This document shows, piece after piece, positions 17,274 through 26,982 of a stretch of 64,000 nt of DNA. The stretch spans positions 358,675-422,674 of the forward strand of contig NZ_BSTR01000002.1 in assembly GCF_030269645.1 (NCBI RefSeq), read 5' to 3'. Source of the stretch: Actinokineospora sp. NBRC 105648 (GTDB lineage Bacteria > Actinomycetota > Actinomycetes > Mycobacteriales > Pseudonocardiaceae). Position 1 is the first letter of the stretch. Each line of letters starts with the position of its first letter. The notes under the pieces are model-generated. The model worked only from the letters and a program-made list of their open reading frames with translations. It searched no databases and was not told the origin of the DNA. A program made the translations under genes and the position numbers.

Positions 17274-18369
17274 GCACCTGCACCTGGTGGTGATCGTGGT
17301 GGTGCTGGTGGCCTTCGGCTACAAGTGCGCCGACCTGGTGCGCGCCCCGCGACCCGGGGTGTGGGGGCTGTGCGTGGGGCTGCTGGCGCTCGCGGTGGCG
17401 TTGGTCGTGGGCTACCAACCGGTGGGCGTCCTGCTCGACCGCGCTTCGCCAGGGGCCGGGTGGGCGGTGCAGCACGTGGTGGTGTTCGCGGGGCTGTTGG
17501 CGATGCAGGTGTTCTACGTCAGCAGTACGCACGCGCCTGCCGCGCGTCCCCGGGCGATCTTGGGCCGGGCGGCGGTGGCCGGTGCCGGGGCGGTTCTGCT
17601 ACTTGTCGCCTGGGCGGTCGCGCGGGCGGTGGAGTCCCCGGACTGGGCGAGCGTGCGGTGGGCAGAGCAGCCGCTGGCCGCCGGGGCGAACCTGGTGTTC
17701 GTCGCCGGGGTGGCGGTGGTGCTGGTCCTGAGCTCGCGGCTGACGCTGCGGTGGGCGCGGATCGCCGACCGGCCGTGGTTGCGGCGCGGGCTCGTGGTCT
17801 TCACGGTGGGCGGGGTGCTGTCGACGGTCTGGGCGGTGCACCGGATCGCCTACATCGTGGTGGCGATGACGGGTTCCTCCCTGCCGTGGGACCAGCGCTA
17901 TCCGGAGCTGTCGTTGTTGGCGCTGGGGGTTTGCACGGGGGTCGTGGGGATCACGTTGCCCGCCTGGGCACCCCGGGTTGTGGCGGTGCGGCAGTGGGTC
18001 GCGCACTACCGGTCCTACCGGCGGCTCGAGCCGTTGTGGCTGGCGTTGCGGGAGGCCACGCCGTCGATCGAGCTGCGGTCGTCGGTGCCGTGGTGGGACA
18101 TGGAGTACCGGTTGTACCGGCGGGTGATCGAGATCTGGGACGGGCGGGCGGCGTTGCGCGGGTATCTGGGGGCTGCGTCGGGGCCGGCCGGGGAGGCGGC
18201 CGCCTTGCGGGCGGCGCTTGCCGCGAAGCGGGCTGGGACGCCGGGCGGGGCGTCGGGTGGTGGTGTTCGGGAGGGGGGTTTGGTGCTTGCCGATGAGGTT
18301 GCCTGGTTGGAGCGGGTGGCTGTGTGTTGGGGTGCTGCTGTGTCCTCGCCCGGGTCTGCTGTGGGCTAG
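17254..18369 (+). CDS. MAB_1171c-type polytopic membrane protein
   Basis: 371 residues from GTG 17254 (GTG 17263 is also possible). About seven TM helices fill residues 8-235, followed by a cytoplasmic tail with HYRSYRRLEPLWLALREATP and DMEYRLYRRVIEIWDG. These tail motifs are typical of the actinobacterial family annotated as MAB_1171c putative transporter. It is usually encoded beside XRE and ImmA genes, as here. Function is unestablished; I favour a sensor or receptor for the protease-regulator pair over transport. Confidence 0.78.
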   Translation: MIPVSAEHLHLVVIVVVLVAFGYKCADLVRAPRPGVWGLCVGLLALAVALVVGYQPVGVLLDRASPGAGWAVQHVVVFAGLLAMQVFYVSSTHAPAARPRAILGRAAVAGAGAVLLLVAWAVARAVESPDWASVRWAEQPLAAGANLVFVAGVAVVLVLSSRLTLRWARIADRPWLRRGLVVFTVGGVLSTVWAVHRIAYIVVAMTGSSLPWDQRYPELSLLALGVCTGVVGITLPAWAPRVVAVRQWVAHYRSYRRLEPLWLALREATPSIELRSSVPWWDMEYRLYRRVIEIWDGRAALRGYLGAASGPAGEAAALRAALAAKRAGTPGGASGGGVREGGLVLADEVAWLERVAVCWGAAVSSPGSAVG

Positions 18370-18467
18370 TTGGGTGGGTGGGGCCGGATTGGGCGGGTGG
18401 GTGAGGAGTACTGCCCAAAAGCGGTGGGAGGGGGTGTTGCTACTGGGTGGTGCGGGATCGGGCCGGG

Positions 18468-19247
18468 CTAGACCAGTTTTGTGGTCTTGGTGGCCAGGAG
18501 CCCGGCGCCCGCGCCCCAGGCGAGCAATGTGACCACTGTGGACAGTGCGGGGGCGGTGCCGTTCACCAACACCTGGGTGAGGCCCTCGGTCAGGGCCGCC
18601 GAGGGCAGTAGTCGCACGATGTCGGCCATGCCCGCGGGCAGTGCGTCCGTGGTCAGGACGATGCCGCCTGCCAGCAGCAGGACGAACCACACGACGTTGG
18701 CCAGGGCCAGGACGACCTCGGCCTTGAGGGCGCCGCCCAGCAGTACGCCCAGGGCGCCGAAGGCGAGGGTGCCCAGGACCACCAGCAGGACTGTCCACAG
18801 CAGACCGGTCAGGGCGGGGTTCCAGCCCAGCAGGGCGGCGACCACGGCCAGTACCACCAGTTGCAGTGCCACCACCGCGAGGCAGCCCAGTACTCGGCCT
18901 GCTACCAGGAGCCAGCTCGGCAGGGCGGTGGCGGCGAGGCGCTTGAGGACGCCGTATCGCCGGTCGAAGCCCAGCGCGATGGCCTGGCCGGTGAAGGCGG
19001 AGGACATGATCGCCAGGGCGAACACCCGCGGGGTCACCGAGTCGACCCTCGGTTCCGGCAGGGTGATCACCTTGAGGGCGCTGAGGCCCACCAGCAGCGC
19101 CAGTGGGATGAGCAGGGTCAGCAGTACCTGCTCCCCGTTGCGCAGGGTCAGCATCGCCTCGGTGCGGGCGTGGGTCAGCAGCATCCGCAGTGGCTTGCCC
19201 GCGCCGGGGGCCGGGGTGAAGGTGCCTGGGGCGAAGCGGTCGCTCAC
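18468..19247 (-). CDS. ABC-2 type transporter permease
   Basis: 259 residues from GTG 19247, overlapping the ATPase stop (GTGA). Six TM helices with the ABC-2 arrangement; the cytoplasmic FDRRYGVLKRLAATALP is the coupling region found in these permeases. Pairs with the ATPase upstream. Orthologous position to mycobacterial Rv1457c, beside mptB and sufR, so it may export a cell-envelope component, but the substrate is unknown. Confidence 0.88.
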   Translation of the reverse strand: MSDRFAPGTFTPAPGAGKPLRMLLTHARTEAMLTLRNGEQVLLTLLIPLALLVGLSALKVITLPEPRVDSVTPRVFALAIMSSAFTGQAIALGFDRRYGVLKRLAATALPSWLLVAGRVLGCLAVVALQLVVLAVVAALLGWNPALTGLLWTVLLVVLGTLAFGALGVLLGGALKAEVVLALANVVWFVLLLAGGIVLTTDALPAGMADIVRLLPSAALTEGLTQVLVNGTAPALSTVVTLLAWGAGAGLLATKTTKLV

Positions 19248-20170
19248 GAGCGCAGTTCCCGTCCGGTCAGGTCCAGGAAGACATCCTCCAGGCTGCGCCT
19301 GCCGACCTGGAGCTCCTCGGCGAGCACGCCCTGCTGCGCGCACCACGCGGTGACCGTGGAGACGACCTGCGGGTCGACGGTGCCCGACACCAGGTACCAA
19401 CCCGGCAGCGGTTCGCTCACCCGGCAGCCCTCCGGCAGCGCGGCCAGCAGCAGCGCGGTGTCCATCCCGGACTTGGCCCGGAAGCGCAGCTGCTGGTCGT
19501 CGGGGCGGTCGGCGGTCAGCTCGGTCGGGCTGCCCTCGGCGACGACCCGGCCGTGGTCGATGATCACCACGTGGTCGGCCAGCGCCTCGGCCTCCTCCAT
19601 CAGGTGCGTGGTCAGCAGGACGCTCACGCCGTCCGCGCGCAGGGCGCCGACCAGGTCCCACACCAGGCGCCGGGCCTGGGGGTCCATGCCCGCCGTGGGT
19701 TCGTCGAGGAACACCAGCTCCGGGCGGCCGACCAGGGCGCACGCCAGCGAGAGCCGCTGCTGCTGCCCGCCGGAGAGCCGCTTGTACGGGGTCCGCGCCG
19801 AGCCCGCGAGGCCGAGCACGTCGATCAGCCAGGCCGGGTCCAACGGGTTCGCCGCGCACGCGGCCACCAGGCGCAGCATCTCGGCCGCGCGCACGCCGGG
19901 GTAAGCACCACCGCCCTGGGGCATCACGCCGATGCGCGGGCGCAGGTGGGCGCCGTCGGCGACCGGGTCGAGGCCGAGCACGCGCACCAGCCCCGCGCGC
20001 GGGCGCAGGAATCCCTCGCACACCTCGACCGTGGTGGTCTTGCCCGCGCCGTTGGGGCCGAGCAGGGCCAGGACCGCGCCCCGCTCCAGTCGCAGGTCAA
20101 CACCGTCCACAGCCGTCGTCGACCCGTAGCTGAAGACCAGGTCGGACACCTCGACGGCGGGCGCACTCAC
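19244..20170 (-). CDS. ABC transporter ATP-binding protein
   Basis: 308 residues from GTG 20170. Walker A GPNGAGKTTT at 38-47, signature LSGGQQQRLSLA, Walker B LVFLDEPTAGMD, switch His in TTHLMEEAE. A C-terminal extension of about 90 residues is normal for DrrA-like exporters. Partner of the ABC-2 permease by GTGA overlap; 11 bp downstream of the mannosyltransferase, so all three are likely co-transcribed. Confidence 0.92.
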   Translation of the reverse strand: MSAPAVEVSDLVFSYGSTTAVDGVDLRLERGAVLALLGPNGAGKTTTVEVCEGFLRPRAGLVRVLGLDPVADGAHLRPRIGVMPQGGGAYPGVRAAEMLRLVAACAANPLDPAWLIDVLGLAGSARTPYKRLSGGQQQRLSLACALVGRPELVFLDEPTAGMDPQARRLVWDLVGALRADGVSVLLTTHLMEEAEALADHVVIIDHGRVVAEGSPTELTADRPDDQQLRFRAKSGMDTALLLAALPEGCRVSEPLPGWYLVSGTVDPQVVSTVTAWCAQQGVLAEELQVGRRSLEDVFLDLTGRELRS

Positions 20171-20181
20171 GGTTGCGAAGC

Positions 20182-21798
20182 CTAAGGCGTGCCCGGCGTC
20201 ACGGCCGCGCCGGGCGCCCGCTCGGCCCGCGGCACGTGCCGCCACACCGCGGCCACCGCCAGCGCGGTGACCACGATGGCGCCGATGTAGGCGTAGGGCA
20301 GCACGAACACCCGACCGTCGAAGGTGGACCCGGTCGGGCCCAGGGCCACCGCCAGCACGGCGCTGACGACCATCGCCGCGGTGCGGAACCGCGTGTTGCC
20401 CGCCGCCGCGGCCAGCGGGACCGCGGCCCACAGCAGGTACCAGGGCTGCACGGTGGCGCCGAACACCAGCACCGCGCCCAGCCCGACACCCAGGCCGGTG
20501 AGCGGGCGCAGCTTCCAGCGGAAGCTGTCCAGCAGCAGCTTGGCCGCGATCAGCGGCCCGATCACCGAGCCGACCAGCCTGCCCGCCGTGATCGCGGCGT
20601 CGATGTGGTTGCCCAGGCCGAGCAGGATGCCCAGCCAGCCCGCGCCGAAGCCCAGCGCGGTCATCGGGGCCATCCAGCTCTTGATCGTCGCCGCGGTGTT
20701 GAGCGTGGCGACCCAGCCGTAGCCCAGCCCGCTGCCGAACGAGGTGGCGCTGAGCACCACCGCGAACACCACGAACAGCCCGCCCGCGACCTGGAACAGG
20801 TGCTTCCACCGCCCGCCCATCCGGCGGGCGATCATCACCCCGAGGAAGCCCAGCGCCAGCGCGGCGGGGATCTTCACCGCCGCGCCGAGGGTGATCACCG
20901 CGGCGCCCACGGCGTACCAGAACAGCTCGCCGCGCTGCCACGGCGGGAACGGCCCGTCCGGGGTGACCCGCGGCATCCGGCTCAGCGCCAGCTCGAAGCC
21001 GACCAGCATCAGCCCGATCGCCAGCGCCTCGTTGTGCACCCCGACGACCAGGTGGAAGAGCACCAGCGGGTTCGCCGCGCCCAGCCACAGCGCGCTCACC
21101 GGGCTCACCCCGAACCGGCGGGCCAGCCGGGGCAGCGCCCAGACGATCATCGCCAGGCCGAGCAGGGCCAGCAGCCGGTGCGCGGCCACCCCCATCACCA
21201 CGTGGTCGCCGGTGAGCCAGTTGACCGCCTTGCCCAGGGTCAGGAACAGCGGCCCGTACGGCGAGGGCGTCTCCCGCCACATGGTCGGCACGCCCTGGGT
21301 GAGCGGGTGGTTGATCCCCAGCGCCTGCGCCGGGCCGACGGTGTAGGGGTCCTGGCCGAGCGCGACGATCTCGCTCTGCGCCAGGTAGCTGTAGACGTCG
21401 CGGCTGAAGCTGGGCACGGTGAACACCAGCGGCGCGATCCACATGACCAGCGTGCGGGCCATCTGCGGCACCGAGACCGCCCGCTCGCGGCCGGGCCGCG
21501 AGAGCCGTCCGAGCGCCAGCCAGGCCAGCACGATCATGAACACGCCGGTGAACGCGAAGGCCAGCGAGACGGTGGTCATCCGGCTGAACAGGCCGAGCAC
21601 CGGGATCCGGAACACCGGGTTGAACACCGGCGCCGCGCCCGCGCCGAGCGAGCCGATGGCCAGCAGCAGCGAGCCGACCGTGCCGAACCGGCGCACCACG
21701 TCGAGCTGCCTGCGCTCGGTGGCGTCGAGCGGACCCGACTCCACCCCGCTGGGCCACGGGGTGCGCGTCGAGCGCCGCCTCACTTCTCCGACCACCAC
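20182..21798 (-). CDS. mptB: MptB-like alpha-(1->6)-mannopyranosyltransferase
   Basis: About 538 residues; GTG 21798 is tentative because the frame opens to 21888 and no start has a clear RBS. A GT-C fold glycosyltransferase with about 13 TM helices. The first extracytoplasmic loop has the acidic catalytic region SFSRDVYSYLAQ. MptB uses polyprenyl-phosphomannose to build the lipoglycan mannan core in mycobacteria. Assignment rests on sequence character plus synteny (mptB-sufR as in Rv1459c-Rv1460). It could make another mannan in this organism. Confidence 0.8.
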   Translation of the reverse strand: MVVGEVRRRSTRTPWPSGVESGPLDATERRQLDVVRRFGTVGSLLLAIGSLGAGAAPVFNPVFRIPVLGLFSRMTTVSLAFAFTGVFMIVLAWLALGRLSRPGRERAVSVPQMARTLVMWIAPLVFTVPSFSRDVYSYLAQSEIVALGQDPYTVGPAQALGINHPLTQGVPTMWRETPSPYGPLFLTLGKAVNWLTGDHVVMGVAAHRLLALLGLAMIVWALPRLARRFGVSPVSALWLGAANPLVLFHLVVGVHNEALAIGLMLVGFELALSRMPRVTPDGPFPPWQRGELFWYAVGAAVITLGAAVKIPAALALGFLGVMIARRMGGRWKHLFQVAGGLFVVFAVVLSATSFGSGLGYGWVATLNTAATIKSWMAPMTALGFGAGWLGILLGLGNHIDAAITAGRLVGSVIGPLIAAKLLLDSFRWKLRPLTGLGVGLGAVLVFGATVQPWYLLWAAVPLAAAAGNTRFRTAAMVVSAVLAVALGPTGSTFDGRVFVLPYAYIGAIVVTALAVAAVWRHVPRAERAPGAAVTPGTP

Positions 21799-21920
21799 GT
21801 CCGGAAGGGTAGCGGGGCGCCCCGCCGCCCAGGTCCACAACGTCCTTACCAACCCCTTTCCGACCTGCGGGAGACCGGCGCACGGCATGATCGAACCGGA
21901 GCCTGGGGATTGGGGTGGTC

Positions 21921-23594
21921 ATGTCGGAACCGACAACGCTGTCGGGCGCGCTGCTGGTGGTCGTGGGAGTGGTCTTCTTCGCCCGGCGGCTGCACGAGTT
22001 GGACTGGGTCGCCCCCCGCCACGGCTGGGCCGCCTGGGGGGAGCTCGCGGTCGCGATCGCCGTGGGCGCCGGACAGGAGTGGATCAACGCCTGGGTCGCG
22101 GCCGCCCCGGCGGTCCTGGTGGCCGGGGTCGCCGCCGCCGCGCTGCTGGTCGGCCTGGCCGGTGGCGGGCTCGTCGCGGGCATCGCGGCCGTGACCGCGT
22201 TCGCCCACCCGGGCGCGGGCTACCTCACCTGGGTGGCCACCCCGCTGGTCGTCGGGTACGCCGTGCGGGTTCTCTGGCGCACCGCCCGGGGACCGATCGC
22301 CCGGTCGATCGCCACCGCCACCGACCGGGACCTGGTGGGCCGCCGGTGGGCGGTCGGCGCCCTGCTCCTCGCCGGTGTCCCGCCGGTCGGCCTGCTGCTC
22401 GTACCGATGCCCGGTGCCGCGTGGTGGGAGCACCTCTTGCGGGTGGTCGGCGTGGTGGCGCTGGTCGGCTGGCTGCTGGCGGTCGACGCCCACCGCGGGT
22501 CGCTGCTCCGCGCCCGGACCCGTGACCTGCGGATCGCCGAGGTCGGGGGGTTGCTGGCGCTGGCCGCTGTCGCCGCCGGGCCGTTCGGGGCGGTCATCGC
22601 GGAGCAGTGGGCCCGGGTGCCCCTGGCCTCGGCTCTGGTGTTCGCCGCGGTCGCCTGGCTCGCGGTTCCCGCCGGTGCGGTGGTCGCCGCGCTCGTGCTC
22701 TGCGCTGGTGTCTTCCACCCGGTTCCGGCTGCCGTGTTGCCCACGGCCGCCTTGGCCGTCGTCGCCGCGGTGAGCGCCGTGCGGATGACCCGCTCGGTGC
22801 ACGACGGGCGGTGGTTCGCCATCGCGGCTGCCCTACCCGAGCTCGATGAAGACCGCCGTGAGCTGGTGTTGCGGCAGTGGGTCGCCGACTCCGCCGCGGC
22901 GCGGACCCTCTGGTTGCCCAACGCGCTGGGCGCGCTCGCGATCCAAGCCCTGCAGGTCTGGAACCCGCCGGGCGCGGGGCCCGACACCACCGACCACGCA
23001 GCCGACAGCGCGACCCTGCTCGGCCTCGCGGACCGCGCGGTGGAACTGGCGGGCGCCGCGGCGGCCGAGTCCCCGCCGGACAGCCCTCGCCGTGCCGCAC
23101 ACGCCCTCGCGGTCGAGGACATACGGCTGCACAGAGCGGCGGTGGCCCGCCGCGGCAACGACGCGGCGACCGGGTTCGAGCTGGCCACGGCGGCTGTAGC
23201 CGGGTACTCGAAGCCCCGCCGCGAGGACCGGCTGCTGCGCGCGGTCGACCTCGCGGTGGACTGCGCCCGTTCGACGCGCCGGTACCGCGAGGCGGGTGAA
23301 CTGCTCAGGTCCGTGGAGCTGGAGGACCCCCGCCGTAGGCGCTACCTGACCACGTTGGCGGCCCTGGTGGCACATGAGGCCGGGGATGACGCGCGGGCAC
23401 GCGACCTGCTCGCACGAGCGCGCACATTACCCCGGTACCGTCTCCTCGGCCGAGAAGACGACCAACGGTCGCCCATCCCCCTGTGCCACACGCTCGCGGC
23501 CCTGGAAACCCGGGTCCAGCGGGCCTTGGCGGGAGTCCGGAGTGAGCCCGGTCACCGCCCGGACCCCCCGTCTTTGCGGCCCGGCTCGAAATAA
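21921..23594 (+). CDS. Membrane protein with C-terminal helical-repeat domain
   Basis: 557 residues from ATG 21921 (TGGGGTGG upstream; a GTG two codons earlier is possible). Residues 1-290 form about eight hydrophobic helices. The remainder is soluble, helical and TPR-like (AHALAVEDIRLHRAAVARRG, ELLRSVELEDPRRRRYLTTL). No catalytic motif. It lies between mptB (divergent) and sufR, an insertion relative to mycobacteria. Family not recognised. Confidence 0.6.
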   Translation: MSEPTTLSGALLVVVGVVFFARRLHELDWVAPRHGWAAWGELAVAIAVGAGQEWINAWVAAAPAVLVAGVAAAALLVGLAGGGLVAGIAAVTAFAHPGAGYLTWVATPLVVGYAVRVLWRTARGPIARSIATATDRDLVGRRWAVGALLLAGVPPVGLLLVPMPGAAWWEHLLRVVGVVALVGWLLAVDAHRGSLLRARTRDLRIAEVGGLLALAAVAAGPFGAVIAEQWARVPLASALVFAAVAWLAVPAGAVVAALVLCAGVFHPVPAAVLPTAALAVVAAVSAVRMTRSVHDGRWFAIAAALPELDEDRRELVLRQWVADSAAARTLWLPNALGALAIQALQVWNPPGAGPDTTDHAADSATLLGLADRAVELAGAAAAESPPDSPRRAAHALAVEDIRLHRAAVARRGNDAATGFELATAAVAGYSKPRREDRLLRAVDLAVDCARSTRRYREAGELLRSVELEDPRRRRYLTTLAALVAHEAGDDARARDLLARARTLPRYRLLGREDDQRSPIPLCHTLAALETRVQRALAGVRSEPGHRPDPPSLRPGSK

Positions 23595-23595
23595 G

Positions 23596-23607
23596 ACACA
23601 CTTGTGT
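23596..23607. promoter_or_regulatory. Probable SufR operator at the suf promoter
   Basis: ACACA-CT-TGTGT (23596-23607) is a 12-bp dyad ending one base before the sufR GTG at 23609. SufR proteins bind ACAC/GTGT-type dyads and repress their own operon when iron-sulfur status is good. With the dyad this close to the start, the mRNA is probably leaderless or nearly so, and SufR binding would cover the transcription start. Confidence 0.6.
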
Positions 23608-23608
23608 T

Positions 23609-24361
23609 GTGAAAAAGACCGCCCCCGCTCCGCGGACCCCGGAGGAGACCGTCACCGGTCCCGCCGCGGCCGGGCAGCAGGCCGACGGCCGCACCCGCCA
23701 GGGCGTGGCCAGGCTGCTGCTGGAGCGGGGACCGGTCACGGCGGTCGCGATCGCCGAGGCGCTGGGCCTGAGCCCCACCGCCGTCCGCAGGCACTTGGAC
23801 GCACTGGTCGCCGACGGGGAGGCGTACACCCGTGACGCCCCGCGCCTCGGCAGCCGGGGCCGCGGACGGCCGGCGAAGCTCTTCCTGCTCACCGAGGCCG
23901 GTCGGTCGCGGTTCGGGCACGCCTACGACGACCTCGCGATCGCCGCGCTGCGCTTCCTCGCCGAGAGCGGGGGGGAGCAGGCGGTGCGCGCGTTCGCCGA
24001 GCGCCGGGTGGCCACGTTGGTCGACCGGCACCGGGACGCGGTCACCGCGCCGGGAGACCCCGCGCTGCGGGCGAAGGCCCTGGCCGTCGCCCTGAGCAGC
24101 GAGGGGTACGCCGCCTCGACCCGCAGCGTCGGTTCGGGGGAGCAGCTCTGCCAGCACCACTGCCCGGTGGCGCACGTCGCGGCGGAGTTCCCCCAGCTGT
24201 GCGAGGTCGAGACCGCGGCGTTCGCCGAGCTCTTGGGCACCCATGTGCAACGGCTGGCCACGATCGCCCGCGGGGACGCGGCGTGCACCACGCACGTGCC
24301 GTCCGCCGAGGGCACCGGCACCGAGGCACGACATGTTCCGGATGGAGGGAAGTCCCTATGA
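23609..24361 (+). CDS. sufR: SufR, iron-sulfur-sensing repressor of the suf operon
   Basis: 250 residues, GTG start. An N-terminal ArsR/DeoR-like winged helix (about residues 30-95, [21 protein letters not shown]) is followed by a C-terminal cluster domain. Four cysteines, C181, C185, C198 and C226, sit in [17 protein letters not shown] and would hold a [4Fe-4S] cluster. Holo-SufR represses suf genes; loss of the cluster derepresses. First gene of the operon; stop and sufB start overlap as ATGA. Confidence 0.92.
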   Translation: MKKTAPAPRTPEETVTGPAAAGQQADGRTRQGVARLLLERGPVTAVAIAEALGLSPTAVRRHLDALVADGEAYTRDAPRLGSRGRGRPAKLFLLTEAGRSRFGHAYDDLAIAALRFLAESGGEQAVRAFAERRVATLVDRHRDAVTAPGDPALRAKALAVALSSEGYAASTRSVGSGEQLCQHHCPVAHVAAEFPQLCEVETAAFAELLGTHVQRLATIARGDAACTTHVPSAEGTGTEARHVPDGGKSL

Positions 24362-25803
24362 CTGCCGCTGCCGAGCAGCGAACCACCACACCCCAGCTCA
24401 CCCAGGACGAGACCCTGGCGACGCTCGGGCGATACGAGTACGGCTGGTCGGACACCGACGCCGCGGGTGCCACCGCCCAGCGCGGGTTGTCCGAGGCCGT
24501 GGTCAGGGACATCTCGGCCAAGAAGAGCGAACCCGAGTGGATGCTCGAGTCCCGCCTCAAGGCCCTGCGCCTGTTCGACCGCAAGCCGATGCCCACCTGG
24601 GGCTCGGACCTCTCGGGGATCGACTTCGACAACATCAAGTACTTCGTGCGCTCCACCGAGAAGCAGGCCCAGTCCTGGGAGGACCTGCCCGAGGACATCA
24701 AGAACACCTACGACAAGCTGGGCATCCCGGAGGCCGAGAAGGCCCGCCTGGTCTCCGGTGTCGCGGCGCAGTACGAGTCCGAGGTGGTCTACCACAAGAT
24801 CAACGAGGAGCTCGAGAAGCAGGGTGTCATCTTCCTCGACACCGACACCGCGCTCAAGGAGCACCCGGAGCTGTTCGAGGAGTACTACGGCTCGGTGATC
24901 CCGCACGGGGACAACAAGTTCTCCGCGCTCAACGGCGCCGTGTGGTCGGGCGGCTCGTTCATCTACGTCCCCAAGGGCGTGCACGTCGAGATCCCGCTGC
25001 AGGCCTACTTCCGGATCAACACCGAGAACATGGGCCAGTTCGAGCGCACGCTGATCATCGTCGACGAGGGTGCCTACGTGCACTACGTCGAGGGCTGCAC
25101 CGCGCCGATCTACTCCTCGGACTCGCTGCACTCGGCGGTCGTGGAGATCGTGGTCAAGAAGGGCGGCCGCTGCCGCTACACGACCATCCAGAACTGGTCG
25201 AACAACGTCTACAACCTGGTCACCAAGCGGGCCAAGGCCGAGGCGGGCGCCACCATGGAGTGGGTCGACGGCAACATCGGCTCCAAGGTGACCATGAAGT
25301 ACCCGGCCGTGTTCCTGATGGGCGAGTACGCCAAGGGCGAGGTCCTCTCGATCGCCTTCGCCGGCGAGGGCCAGCACCAGGACGCGGGCGCCAAGATGGT
25401 GCACATGGCACCGCACACGTCCTCGACGATCATCTCCAAGTCGGTGGCCCGCGGCGGTGGCCGCACCTCCTACCGCGGCCTGGTCCAGGTCAACAAGCGG
25501 GCGCACCACTCGAAGTCCACGGTCAAGTGCGACGCGCTGCTGGTCGACACGATCAGCCGCTCGGACACCTACCCCTACGTCGACATCCGCGAGGACGACG
25601 TGTCCATGGGGCACGAGGCGACGGTCTCCAAGGTCAGCGACGACCAGCTGTTCTACCTGATGTCGCGCGGCCTGACCGAGGACGAGGCGATGGCCATGAT
25701 CGTGCGCGGGTTCGTCGAGCCCATCGCGCGCGAGCTGCCCATGGAGTACGCGCTCGAACTCAACCGCCTCATCGAGCTCCAGATGGAAGGAGCGGTCGGT
25801 TAA
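24358..25803 (+). CDS. sufB: Fe-S cluster assembly scaffold SufB
   Basis: 481 residues from ATG 24358 with GGAGGGAAG upstream and ATGA overlap with sufR. SufB forms the SufBC2D complex on which clusters are built. Conserved blocks [30 protein letters not shown] (C-containing), [14 protein letters not shown] and [11 protein letters not shown] are uninterrupted. The mycobacterial SufB intein is absent. Confidence 0.96.
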   Translation: MTAAAEQRTTTPQLTQDETLATLGRYEYGWSDTDAAGATAQRGLSEAVVRDISAKKSEPEWMLESRLKALRLFDRKPMPTWGSDLSGIDFDNIKYFVRSTEKQAQSWEDLPEDIKNTYDKLGIPEAEKARLVSGVAAQYESEVVYHKINEELEKQGVIFLDTDTALKEHPELFEEYYGSVIPHGDNKFSALNGAVWSGGSFIYVPKGVHVEIPLQAYFRINTENMGQFERTLIIVDEGAYVHYVEGCTAPIYSSDSLHSAVVEIVVKKGGRCRYTTIQNWSNNVYNLVTKRAKAEAGATMEWVDGNIGSKVTMKYPAVFLMGEYAKGEVLSIAFAGEGQHQDAGAKMVHMAPHTSSTIISKSVARGGGRTSYRGLVQVNKRAHHSKSTVKCDALLVDTISRSDTYPYVDIREDDVSMGHEATVSKVSDDQLFYLMSRGLTEDEAMAMIVRGFVEPIARELPMEYALELNRLIELQMEGAVG

Positions 25804-26982
25804 ATGACCGCGTCTGCACAGCCCGCCGTCCAGCGGGACAAGTCCCACTCGCACGGGGCCGTGGTCCCGGAGTCCTCCCGGGCCGAGTGGTTCACCTCCT
25901 ACGACGTCGGGGCCTTCGAGGTCCCGTCCGGTCGGGAGGAGATCTGGCGCTTCACCCCGATGAAGCGGCTCGCCGGGTTGCACACCGGCGCGGCCGCCAC
26001 CGGGTCGGTCTCGGTCGTGGTCGACGCGCCCGCCGAGGTCACCGCGGAGTCGGTGCCCCGCACCGACCCCCGGCTCGGCGCGGGCGGCGTGCCCGCCGAC
26101 CGGGTCGCGGCCCAGGCGTACAGCTCGTTCACCGAGGCCACCGTGCTCACCGTGGCCGCGGAGGTCCGCTCGCCCGCCCCCGTCCTGGTCACGGTGACCG
26201 GTCCGGGCGCGGGCAAGGTCGCCTACGGGCACCTGCAGATCCGCGCGGAGCTGTACTCCGAGGCCGTCGTCGTGCTCGACCACCGCGGGTCGGGCGTGTA
26301 CGCCGACAACGTGGAGTTCGTGCTCGCCGACGGCGCGAAGCTCACCGTGGTGTCCATCCAGGACTGGGCCGACGACGCGGTGCACGTCTCGGCCCAGCAC
26401 GCCAGGATCGGCCGCGACGCGCTGCTGCGGCACACCGTGGTCACCCTCGGCGGCGACCTCGTCCGGGTCTCGCCGACCGCGGCGTTCGCCGACCGGGGCG
26501 GGGAGGTGGAGCTCAACGGGCTCTACTTCGCCGACGCGGGGCAGCACTTCGAGCACCGCACCTTCGTCGACCACGCCGTGCCCAACTGCACGTCCAACGT
26601 GGTCTACAAGGGCGCGCTGCAGGGCGAGGGCGCGCACACCGTCTGGATCGGCGACGTGCTGATCCGGGCCGCCGCCGAGGGCACGCAGACCTACGAGCTC
26701 AACCGGAACCTCCTGCTCACCGACGGCTCGCGCGCCGACTCGGTGCCGAACCTGGAGATCGAGACCGGCGAGATCGCGGGCGCGGGCCACGCCAGCGCCA
26801 CCGGCCGGTTCGACGACGAGCAGCTGTTCTACCTGCAGGCCAGGGGCATCCCCGAGGACCAGGCGCGCAGGCTGGTCGTGCGCGGCTTCTTCCACGAGCT
26901 GCTGATGAAGATCCAGGTCCCCGAGGTGCGCGAGCGCCTGGAGGCCGCGATCGAGGCCGAACTGGAAGCCGTCGGCGTATGA
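25804..26982 (+). CDS. sufD: Fe-S cluster assembly protein SufD
   Basis: 392 residues; ATG directly abuts the sufB TAA. A SufB paralogue and partner in SufBC2D, beta-helix core with C-terminal LFYLQARGIPEDQARRLVVR and GFFHELL. The invariant SufD His region is in FEHRTFVDHAVPNCTSN. The stop overlaps the Rieske gene (ATGA), so all are translated in step. Confidence 0.95.
   Translation: MTASAQPAVQRDKSHSHGAVVPESSRAEWFTSYDVGAFEVPSGREEIWRFTPMKRLAGLHTGAAATGSVSVVVDAPAEVTAESVPRTDPRLGAGGVPADRVAAQAYSSFTEATVLTVAAEVRSPAPVLVTVTGPGAGKVAYGHLQIRAELYSEAVVVLDHRGSGVYADNVEFVLADGAKLTVVSIQDWADDAVHVSAQHARIGRDALLRHTVVTLGGDLVRVSPTAAFADRGGEVELNGLYFADAGQHFEHRTFVDHAVPNCTSNVVYKGALQGEGAHTVWIGDVLIRAAAEGTQTYELNRNLLLTDGSRADSVPNLEIETGEIAGAGHASATGRFDDEQLFYLQARGIPEDQARRLVVRGFFHELLMKIQVPEVRERLEAAIEAELEAVGV

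Noticed and set aside
24358..25803. Intein in SufB
   Set aside because: Conserved SufB blocks are continuous and length is 481 residues.
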